Source: Oscillospiraceae bacterium
Lineage (GTDB): Bacteria; Bacillota_A; Clostridia; Oscillospirales; Ruminococcaceae
Length of the DNA stretch: 64,000 nt
Assembly: GCA_017829075.1 (NCBI GenBank)
Contig: JAGAJA010000057.1
Span: 7,526-71,525 of the forward strand
Reading direction: 5' to 3'
In this document: positions 46,503 through 53,600 of the stretch, piece by piece
Position numbering within the stretch: position 1 is the stretch's first letter
Layout of the letters: each line of letters opens with the position of its first letter
The notes under the pieces: model-generated
Told to the model about the DNA's origin: nothing
Seen by the model: only the letters and a program-made list of their open reading frames with translations
The model's database searches: none
Made by a program: the position numbers and the translations under genes

Positions 46503-46764
46503 TTTATCACCTTCCGAATAACAGATTTAGACTGATTTTGAGCGATTATGACTGTTTCTGGCACAATAATAACACAACGAAAATAGAAAATCAATAGGTT
46601 TCAGCCAAATTCGTACAAACATATAATTTGAGCCTTATTGTTTTATGGGTTTTCACAATAAACGATGCACTTTTATCTGCGAGCACGACCCGTTTGATGA
46701 GGGTTGTCTGTTATGTTATGGATATTCCAGCGTGACTTTCCAAAATTCTCCCCCCGAAAAGGTG
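46503..46764. other. Intergenic region between the fru regulator and a lipoprotein gene
   Basis: About 260 AT-rich bases. They should hold the promoter of the minus-strand fru operon, but I could not pick a convincing -35/-10 pair or operator. No coding frame with a ribosome binding site and no repeat was seen. Confidence 0.4.
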
Positions 46765-46793
46765 ATGACAAATGAAGATTCGTGAAGTATAAT
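46765..46793 (+). promoter_or_regulatory. Sigma-A promoter of the lipoprotein gene at 46842
   Basis: ATGACA (46765-46770), 17-bp spacer, TATAAT (46788-46793). Confidence 0.7.
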
Positions 46794-46841
46794 AGATTGA
46801 GTAACAGAGTATTAGGCATAACTGAAAGGAAAAAATGATCT

Positions 46842-47513
46842 ATGAGAAAAAGGAGAATATTTGCTGCCGTCATTGCGGCGTTAATGCTTTCAGGCTGTTC
46901 GGTTTTGGAGGATCTGCCCTCTGAAGCTGACGATTCTGCTGAAGCCGTAATATCCACCGAGGAGGATTTGTTTTCGGATACCAGTGAGAAAACATCACTG
47001 TCCTACGGCACAGGGTTAGAGGAGATCACAATAACCGCGCAGCAGGATCCCGACCCCGACAGACAGATAGTACATAGAAGGACTCCCGTGCGGCAGATAA
47101 GCGGAATAGACGTTAACGGAAATTCGCTTTCAAACGACTTCTATTTCTACCGCAATCTGCTTTCTGGGACATATAAACAGGCATACGACCAGATCTATTC
47201 GGCACTGTATAACGGCAGCCAGACCGTCAATATGAGCGTTTCGGTTCAGTCCGCGGATATTGTGGATATAGTGTACAGCGTATATTATGATCACCCGGAG
47301 CTTTTCTGGGTAGACAGCTCGTTTACCTATTACATGAACGGAAGCGGAATATCTCGGATTATACTGAACCTTCCGACGATTACGGATATATCGACGACTG
47401 GAGCGATGAGGACTGGGATACAGATGATGATTGTTATGATTATTATGACGATTGTTATGATTACGATGATTATTGCTGGTAAAGGACAGAACACCGTTTG
47501 TTCTTGCAGATAA
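46842..47513 (+). CDS. Lipoprotein, probable truncated transglutaminase-like protein
   Basis: 223 residues. Lipoprotein signal with LSGC (Cys about 20), then an acidic linker and a domain with YSVYYDHPELFWVDSSFTYY (about 147-166), a pattern found in the N-terminal part of transglutaminase-like lipoproteins. The catalytic Cys-His-Asp part is not present. After about residue 175 the sequence becomes unusual (Met/Ile rich); one base over, the same DNA encodes an acidic tail, EPSDDYGYIDDW and then Asp/Tyr/Cys repeats to a stop at 47483. A frameshift near 47368-47380 is therefore likely. Confidence 0.55.
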   Translation: MRKRRIFAAVIAALMLSGCSVLEDLPSEADDSAEAVISTEEDLFSDTSEKTSLSYGTGLEEITITAQQDPDPDRQIVHRRTPVRQISGIDVNGNSLSNDFYFYRNLLSGTYKQAYDQIYSALYNGSQTVNMSVSVQSADIVDIVYSVYYDHPELFWVDSSFTYYMNGSGISRIILNLPTITDISTTGAMRTGIQMMIVMIIMTIVMITMIIAGKGQNTVCSCR

Positions 47514-47556
47514 AACGATATTTCGGGTTAATTAATTGCACTATAAGGAGATACAT

Positions 47557-49588
47557 ATGAAGAAAAGAAAAATAATCGTTTCCGCAGTGACTGCTGCGGC
47601 AGTAATAGCGCTTTCCGGTTGCTCCGGCGATGTCGAGAAGACGCCGGATGCGAGCGGCGCAATATCTGAAGATTACACTCAATCCACTCAATCCACTCAA
47701 TCCACTCAATCCACTCAATCCACTCAATCCACTCAATCCTCCCATACAAGTGACATCACCGCCGATGAACAAGTCGGCGGCTAGCACGGATATTTACGAA
47801 GCGATAAGCGCACAGTACAGCGACGATGTGCGTATCGTATATCAGACCGGCGGTACGAGCCAGTGGTATTTTGATTTTTCCAACAGTTCGTTACAGAGGT
47901 ATGTTAATATTGACGTCGACATTGAGCTGGTTGACGAGCTTCCAGAAGCAAGCATGGGAGATCCTGATACACTTGCTGATTTCGTTTCATGGGGAATTGA
48001 GAACTACCCGGCGGAGAAAATGGGACTTGTGTTCTGGAATCACGGCGTCGGCAGCATCAGCGGCGTCTGCTTTGATGAAAATAACAACAGCGACAGCCTT
48101 TCCTTGAGGGAGATTGATCAGGCGCTGAATTCAGTTTACGACCAGATGACGGATAAGTTTGAGTTCATCGGCTTTGATGCCTGCCTTATGAGTACTCTTG
48201 AAACAGCGAATATACTTGTACCCTATGCGGATTATATGTTCGCTTCTGAGGAAACCGAACCAGGCGGCGGTTGGAATTATACCGACATCATGAATTTCCT
48301 TGCGGAAAACCCTGACGCTGACGGAGCAGAGCTTGGGCAAATGCAATGCGAAAGCTACTATCAGCACTGCATAGACAACGGAGATTACGAAGGGGCGACC
48401 TTTGCGATAACCGACCTTTCCGCGCTTGACGAGCTGCTTGTTTCCTTTGACCGGACGGCAAAGGAGATGTACGAAAGCGGTAAACTGAGCGATATTTCCC
48501 GTGCGATTTACGGGGTTGATAATTTCGGCGGCAACAACCGCAGCGAGGGCTATACCAACATGGTGGATCTCAAGGGACTTCTGAGCGCAGTGCAGCCCTA
48601 TGCTCCGAATGCCTCGGAAACTCTGGAGAAGCTGGAGAATGCCATAGTTTGCAGTGTGAATGGCCCGCAGCACAACGGCGCAGGAGGTCTTTCACTCTAC
48701 TATCCGCTGTCTGTTCAGGGCTCTCAGGAGCTGTCCATTTTCTCGGATATATGCACTAGCAGCTACTATCTGGCGTTTGTGGATCAGGCAGCATACGGCA
48801 CGACCGGCGGAGATATTTTCGGCTATGACAACGACTATATTCTGGACGACTGCGAGGATCTGTGGGATCAGGACTATAATGCGGACGACAACATCGGTTC
48901 AAACAGCGGTGATTTCTGTCAGGCGGACGAAAACAGCACGATAAGTGTTGAAAGCGTGTATTTCGATGAGGACGGCACCTACACCGTTCAGCTCGCGGAT
49001 ATGGAAGCGTTCAATTATGCAACGTGCAGCCTTTTCGCAGAATTCGACGGAATGAGCGTATTCCTCGGTGAGGACGATGATGTAATTACAGATTATGACA
49101 GCATGATGCTTCAGGATAACTTTGACGGAAGCTGGGTTTCTTTAGGAGGAATGCCGCTTGCGATCGAAACAGTATGCGTCACTGACGATGTGAGCGTATA
49201 TACCTGCCCGATCCTGCTGAACGGGGAGCAGACCAACCTGCGTATTGAGTACGACTGGAATTCTAAGCAGTGGAGTGTTATCGGCGCATGGGCTGGCATC
49301 GACCCGCAGACCGGCGCGGCGGCAAGAGAAACGGTTCGCCTGAAGGACGGCGATGTTATTACTCCGCTGTATCTCGCTATTTCAGATGATTTCAGCGAAT
49401 ACATCGACGCAGGAGAATACACCGTGAGCGGCGACATTGTGATAGAATACCTGACGCTGCTTGAGGGTGATTTCAGCTATTCAATGACACTATATGACGT
49501 TTATGGAAACTGCTACTTCACGAACATGGTTACATTCACATGCGATGAAAACGGCGATGTTTATTTCTACCCCGATGACCTTGGATAA
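47557..49588 (+). pseudogene. C11 clostripain-family lipoprotein, broken by deletion and frameshift
   Basis: It begins at 47557 (AAGGAG upstream) with a lipoprotein signal (LSGC) and a Thr-Gln-Ser repeat, then stops at 47784. The rest continues in another frame from about 47770 to 49588 and is highly similar to the intact protein at 53601-55778. Compared with it, the segment containing GWTILLYLCGTDLES is missing. The catalytic His (LVFWNHGVGS) and Cys (GFDACLMS) are still encoded. The two copies share most of the 600-residue peptidase region, so they arose by duplication. Confidence 0.8.
47677..47739 (+). repeat. 9-bp tandem repeat (ACTCAATCC) x7
   Basis: Seven perfect copies of ACTCAATCC, coding Thr-Gln-Ser in the lipoprotein frame. 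As 9 is a multiple of 3, changes in copy number keep the frame. Confidence 0.95.
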
Positions 49589-49636
49589 GTGATAAGGGCT
49601 GCGCAATGATTTTGAGAAGGTCAAAAAAAATCCGTA

Positions 49637-49665
49637 TTGACAAATCGGAAAATATATGTTATAAT
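49637..49665 (+). promoter_or_regulatory. Sigma-A promoter of the glycine riboswitch transcript
   Basis: TTGACA (49637-49642), 17-bp spacer, TATAAT (49660-49665). Confidence 0.9.
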
Positions 49666-49697
49666 CCAGATTGACAAAACATATTATATCGGAGGAC

Positions 49698-50010
49698 GAT
49701 ACAGGGAGAGAACGCTTATACTATTTCCTAATCAACCTATATATAGGTTGAACCAACCGCCAAAGCGGTTGGAGCGGCGAAGCCGCAGGAAATCCGTTCA
49801 ATACTGAATCTGTCAAAACCTTTGGTTTTGACAAGCCGCCTTGCAGGCGGCTCACCTTATAGACAATGTCTATAAGGTGATTAAGAATCAGTATTATGCG
49901 TCACCGAAGGGGAAATGCAGAAACTCTCAGGTAAAAGGACTTGTATCCGACGATACTCTGGAAAGCAATGGCGCACCGACGGGGGAAATCTTTCAGGTAA
50001 AGCGACAGAG
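49698..50010 (+). promoter_or_regulatory. Tandem glycine riboswitch with a large insertion in aptamer 1
   Basis: Aptamer 1: P1 GATACA (49698) with TGTATC (49942), then GGGAGAGA, and CACCGAAGGGG, AAACTCTCAGGTAAAAGGAC. Aptamer 2: P1 CTCTG (49956) with CAGAG (50006), CACCGACGGGGG, TCTTTCAGGTAAAGCGACAG. The P2 stem of aptamer 1 is ACGC (49712-49715) with GCGT (49898-49901); its loop, normally a few bases, holds 182 nt. The genes downstream encode L-serine dehydratase. A terminator overlaps the 3' edge of aptamer 2, so glycine binding probably switches expression on. Confidence 0.9.
49716..49897 (+). repeat. Double cloverleaf of six hairpins inside the riboswitch P2 loop
   Basis: First leaf, closed by ATTTCCT (49723) with AGGAAAT (49787): hairpins at 49733-49750, 49753-49772 and 49774-49786. 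Second leaf, closed by AATACTGA (49800) with TCAGTATT (49888): hairpins at 49811-49833, 49834-49852 and 49853-49879, with stems of 10, 7 and 13 bp. All six stems are perfect. It looks like a palindromic repeat element or a repeat pair that inserted in the RNA. Confidence 0.8.
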
Positions 50011-50052
50011 GCACAAACGCATTCAGCAATGCGGATTTGTGTCTCTTTTTGT
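50008..50052 (+). terminator. Riboswitch-controlled terminator
   Basis: GAGGCACAAA pairs with TTTGTGTCTC and, further in, CGCATT with AATGCG, followed by TTTTTG. The 5' arm shares GAG with the P1 stem of aptamer 2, as expected if aptamer folding competes with termination. Confidence 0.85.
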
Positions 50053-50226
50053 TTTGTCTGCCTGACGAAAACGCAGCCTTGTGACCTAAAATCCGGAGAA
50101 TAATTCTCACCGGCAAGTATGCTGAGGGCGATTTCGGCAAAAATAAACTGCACGGAAAAGCGAAATTACGTCAGCATACACGTCGGCAGTTAATCTTTCC
50201 ACTATTGATAAGCGGAGGAAAATGCT

Positions 50227-50406
50227 ATGGAAGTTCTTATTAACGGAATGAAAATTCCTCAGAACATAAAAAACGAACATCAAGAAAATGTGAGCGGGCT
50301 TTCTTCGAATGTGGCATTTCTAGGTAACCGGAGAATTAACCGCCCGGAGAACGTAATATTGATTGACTGCGTAAATACTGAGAATTCGGCGGTGGGACGA
50401 TCATGA
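50227..50406 (+). CDS. 59-residue leader protein of the serine dehydratase operon
   Basis: A 59-codon frame with AGCGGAGGAAA 8 bases before its ATG. It begins MEVLINGMKIPQNIKNEH; the C-terminal part has NRRINRPENVILIDC. No membrane segment. Its stop overlaps the sdaAB start in ATGA, so it is translated in step with the enzyme and lies after the riboswitch terminator. I do not recognise it. The strong ribosome binding site and coupling make it likely real. Confidence 0.65.
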   Translation: MEVLINGMKIPQNIKNEHQENVSGLSSNVAFLGNRRINRPENVILIDCVNTENSAVGRS

Positions 50407-51077
50407 AAGTAAGTATTTTTTCAGTCATCGGGCCGGTCATGATAGGGCCGTCAAGTTCCCATACTGCTGGGGCGGCGCGGCTTTCCGGCGCGGCAAGAAC
50501 TATTTTCGGCAGACCAGTAAAAAGTGTTAGTTTCGGGCTGTGCGGTTCCTTTGCAAAGACATGGTGCGGTCACGGAACTGATCTTGCGCTTGCGGCGGGG
50601 GCGCTTGGGCTTTCCGCCGATGATGAGCGCCTTCCCAAAGCCTTTGAGATCGCAGAGGAGCAGGGCATTGACATCAGCTTTTATGAATCAGAATATGAGT
50701 CGGAATATGAAAACACCGTGGTCATGCGTTTTTCTGATTTTGAGGGAAAGACCGAGGAGATCATCGGTTCGTCCATAGGCGGAGGTCAGATCGTGATAAC
50801 CTCGGTGGACGGTTTCCGTACTAATCTTACACTCACCAATCCGGTGCTGCTTATCCGGCAGACCGATTCAAAGGGAATTGTTTCCGCAGTGAGCGGAGTG
50901 CTTGCGAAGCGGGATTTCAATATCGCACAGATGCAGCTTATCCGCCGCGCGAGGGGCGGGGCGGCCTGCTGCGTGATAGAAACCGACCTCCCGTTGCCGG
51001 AGGAAATAGCGGAAGAAATCTCGGCGATCCCCGGAATAGAAAGCGCCGAGATAATCAGACCTTTTTCAGGAGCGTGA
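50403..51077 (+). CDS. sdaAB: L-serine dehydratase, beta subunit
   Basis: 224 residues. N-terminal SDH beta domain with SVIGPVMIGPSSSHTAGAARL (about 4-24, the substrate loop) and a C-terminal ACT domain (about 148-220), which may bind serine or glycine for regulation. With SdaAA it deaminates L-serine to pyruvate and ammonia. It follows the glycine riboswitch and a coupled 59-residue leader frame, and is separated from sdaAA by 4 bases. Confidence 0.95.
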   Translation: MKVSIFSVIGPVMIGPSSSHTAGAARLSGAARTIFGRPVKSVSFGLCGSFAKTWCGHGTDLALAAGALGLSADDERLPKAFEIAEEQGIDISFYESEYESEYENTVVMRFSDFEGKTEEIIGSSIGGGQIVITSVDGFRTNLTLTNPVLLIRQTDSKGIVSAVSGVLAKRDFNIAQMQLIRRARGGAACCVIETDLPLPEEIAEEISAIPGIESAEIIRPFSGA

Positions 51078-51081
51078 AAGT

Positions 51082-51975
51082 ATGTACAATTCATTCAGCG
51101 AGCTTATCGGTATCACACGGAAACGTCATATTCCGATCTGGAAAGCGGTTATTGAAGAGGAAACAGAGCTGACCGGAGCTTCTGCGGAGAAAATATACGA
51201 GGTATTCTCAAAGCGCTTTAAGATAATGGAGCAGTCAGCAAAAAAAGCGCTTGGCGCGCCGCAGCCTACTGTTGCAAATCTTGTTTCAGGATTTTCAGTG
51301 CAGCAGTGGAGTTACGCTGAGAACGGCAGGACGATATGCGGCGGGCTGATAAACCGCGCAATGGCATATGCTCTTTCCGGAATAGAGGTAAATGCTTCTA
51401 TGGGAAAGATCTGCGCGGCGCCCACTGCCGGATCCTGCGGAATACTTCCGGCGGTACTGATCTCGCTGAGAGATGAGTTCGACCTGCCTGAAGAAACGGT
51501 GATTCACGGGTTGATTACGGCGGCGGGAATAGGATCTGTGATCACCCAGAACGCGACTGTTTCCGGCGCGGAGGGAGGCTGTCAGGCGGAGTGCGGCGCG
51601 GCGGGAGCAATGGCTGCGGCGGCTGCGGTGGAGATGATGGGACATTCTCCGGAGGACGCGATGAGCGCGTTTTCTATTGCTCTGATAAACATTATGGGAC
51701 TTGTGTGCGACCCGCTTGCCGGGCTGGTGCAGATACCATGCGCGCAGAGAAACGCTTCTCAGGCGATAAACGCGCTGATCAGTGCCGATCTTGCGATAGG
51801 AGGCATGGTCGTTCCTGTTCCGCCGGATCAGGTGCTTGACGCAATGTTCAGAACCGGGAAAATGCTGCCGGAGGCTCTGCGTGAAACCGCGCAGGGAGGA
51901 ATTGCCGCAACTCCCCGCGGAATGGAGATCGCGGAAAAGATATTCGGCGAGAGAAAGCTTGGAAAGGAAAGCTGA
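51082..51975 (+). CDS. sdaAA: L-serine dehydratase, alpha subunit (4Fe-4S)
   Basis: 297 residues. Iron-sulfur serine dehydratase: Cys residues in AGSCGILPA (about 117), GGCQAECGAAG (about 171-175), VCDPLAG (about 210) and QIPCAQRN (about 220), three of which should bind the cluster. Product: pyruvate and ammonium, no pyridoxal phosphate needed. Paired with sdaAB under the glycine riboswitch, it would drain glycine through serine when glycine is abundant, if a glycine hydroxymethyltransferase is present elsewhere. Confidence 0.95.
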   Translation: MYNSFSELIGITRKRHIPIWKAVIEEETELTGASAEKIYEVFSKRFKIMEQSAKKALGAPQPTVANLVSGFSVQQWSYAENGRTICGGLINRAMAYALSGIEVNASMGKICAAPTAGSCGILPAVLISLRDEFDLPEETVIHGLITAAGIGSVITQNATVSGAEGGCQAECGAAGAMAAAAAVEMMGHSPEDAMSAFSIALINIMGLVCDPLAGLVQIPCAQRNASQAINALISADLAIGGMVVPVPPDQVLDAMFRTGKMLPEALRETAQGGIAATPRGMEIAEKIFGERKLGKES

Positions 51976-52001
51976 CTTTTCTCCGTATTAAAACAAGAAA
52001 A

Positions 52002-52028
52002 ACCTCCCCTTTATTACGGGGAGGTTTT
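52002..52028. terminator. Bidirectional terminator between sdaAA and mgsA
   Basis: ACCTCCCC pairs with GGGGAGGT around eight bases, with TTTTG on one side and an A run on the other, so it can end both convergent transcripts. Confidence 0.85.
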
Positions 52029-52045
52029 GTAGAATTATGCTTATT

Positions 52046-52444
52046 TCAACTGCGCATATATTCGCGCCAGTCGAGGTCGCCGCGCTCCAGAGCGTGTATA
52101 AGCGCTTCTGCGGTAGCGATATTGGTTGCCACAGGAATATTATGCACGTCACAAAGACGCAGAATATTGATGTCGTTCGGTTCATGGGACTTTGCGTTAA
52201 GCGGGTCGCGGAAGAAGATCAGCAGGTCTATCTCGTTGCAGGAAATGCTGGAAGCAAGCTGCTGGTCGCCGCCCTGTGAGCCGCTCAAAAAGCGCTGAAT
52301 GTGAAGTCCCGTAGCCTCTGCCACAAGCTTGCCGGTGGTGCCGGTGGCGCGGATATCATGGTGGCTGAGAATACCGCAGTACGCGATACAGAACTGAACC
52401 ATCAGCTCTTTTTTGGAGTCATGTGCGATGAGTGCTATATTCAA
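52046..52444 (-). CDS. mgsA: Methylglyoxal synthase
   Basis: 132 residues from a TTG start at 52444 that has AAGGAGG 9 bases upstream; longer frames upstream lack support. It converts dihydroxyacetone phosphate to methylglyoxal. Phosphate-binding ATGTTGKL (about 46), GSQGGDQQ (about 66) with the catalytic Asp, and FFRDPLNAKSHEPNDIN (about 90) are typical. It lies 13 bases after the MinD-like gene; the min-mgsA link is seen in other Clostridia. Confidence 0.93.
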   Translation of the reverse strand: MNIALIAHDSKKELMVQFCIAYCGILSHHDIRATGTTGKLVAEATGLHIQRFLSGSQGGDQQLASSISCNEIDLLIFFRDPLNAKSHEPNDINILRLCDVHNIPVATNIATAEALIHALERGDLDWREYMRS

Positions 52445-52457
52445 GGCTGCTCCCTCC

Positions 52458-53195
52458 TTAGTTAATGTTGATGGTGAGCGGAACTTCCTCACCGAGGATA
52501 CGTCTGGCGATAGCGGCATAAGCCTTTGCACCGCCGCAGTTCGGAGGAAGCGGCTGACCCTTTGCGCCGCAGATCTTTATGTTCATGTCCTCAGGAACAA
52601 CTCCAATAAGCGGAATTCCCACGTTGTCCATTACCTCGTCGAGATCGTACAGAATTTCCTCGTCCTTGAAGTTGGGGCTTACCTTATTAATGACAAGACG
52701 CTGATTTGTACAGTTCTTTACATACAGGAAGTCCGACAGGATAGCGCCGTCCCGGACGCATACCGTATCCGGCGTAGTTACCATCAGGATAAGCTCAGCC
52801 GCTTTGATTACGCTGAACACGGAGCTGCCGATGCCGGCAGTGTCCATGATTATGTAATCAAAGTGCTTGCGCATTTCCTCGCAAACTTCCATAATCTTTT
52901 CAGGGTTAATATCAATAAACGGGTTTCTGGTAGCACAGACAAGGTAAAGATTGTCCACCCGGTCAACCTTTGTCGTTGCTGTTAGGATATCAATTTTGCC
53001 CTCAAGATATTCACCGATATCGTGCTTTACCTTATCTTTGATGCCGAGCATGATGTCAAGGCATCTCAGACCGAAGTCCAGCTCGACCACCAGAGTCTTT
53101 TTGCCGAGAGCCGCAAGAGCAGTGGCTACATTTGCAGATGTGGTGGACTTTCCGGTGCCGCCTTTTCCTGCTGTTACCGCAATGATCTGTGACAT
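52458..53195 (-). CDS. minD: MinD-like ATPase without membrane helix
   Basis: 245 residues. Deviant Walker A KGGTGKSTTSAN (residues 11-22), switch I ELDFGLRCLDIMLG (about 38) and Walker B YIIMDTAGIG (about 115). This is the MinD branch of ParA ATPases, which position the division septum by dimerising on the membrane with ATP. The C-terminal amphipathic helix that anchors MinD is missing: the protein ends in EEVPLTININ. No minC or minE gene is adjacent. A MinD role is likely by neighbourhood, but partner or function may differ. Confidence 0.8.
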   Translation of the reverse strand: MSQIIAVTAGKGGTGKSTTSANVATALAALGKKTLVVELDFGLRCLDIMLGIKDKVKHDIGEYLEGKIDILTATTKVDRVDNLYLVCATRNPFIDINPEKIMEVCEEMRKHFDYIIMDTAGIGSSVFSVIKAAELILMVTTPDTVCVRDGAILSDFLYVKNCTNQRLVINKVSPNFKDEEILYDLDEVMDNVGIPLIGVVPEDMNIKICGAKGQPLPPNCGGAKAYAAIARRILGEEVPLTININ

Positions 53196-53524
53196 ATAAT
53201 TCCCCTTTCAATCTGTTCTCTGCATACCCTGAAACGAGGAATATGCACCCAGAATAATCATAATCACTTCTTACCTTATATTCTATCACAAAAGACGTAT
53301 AAATGAAAGCGTTTTTTTGCATTATTCAAAAATTTGTGAAAAATCTGTAAATTTACCCCGTTTTTTTGTGCATTATTTTGCATTTTTAATCCATAAATGA
53401 GGCAAATTTTATGTTTGTTATACCTGCTAACAAGTTACTTGATGAATTGACACTTCATAATCCGTTGCAGTTAAAATTATTTGCGATGCATAAGAAATGA
53501 TTATATTCAAAAATAAGGCAGGTA
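53196..53524. other. AT-rich intergenic region between minD-like and C11 genes
   Basis: A divergent promoter region. A TGATAGAAT extended -10 candidate lies on the minus strand at about 53280-53288 for minD. A 29-codon frame at 53411-53500 lacks a ribosome binding site. Nothing else is seen. Confidence 0.4.
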
Positions 53525-53553
53525 TTGACATTTCCGGCATAATATAATAAAAT
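53525..53553 (+). promoter_or_regulatory. Sigma-A promoter of the intact C11 peptidase
   Basis: TTGACA (53525-53530), 17-bp spacer, TAAAAT (53548-53553). Confidence 0.7.
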
Positions 53554-53600
53554 AAGTACGAAAGAAATTATCTATGCGATTTGCATAAGGAGGATCTGCA

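Noticed and set aside
47677..47739. Short direct repeats like a CRISPR array
   Set aside because: The 9-bp units are perfect, adjacent and without spacers, and they code for Thr-Gln-Ser.
47630..47769. Start of the C11 protein in the Asn-Pro-Leu frame
   Set aside because: There is no ribosome binding site, and the true signal peptide lies in the other frame from 47557, so it is the downstream part of a broken gene.
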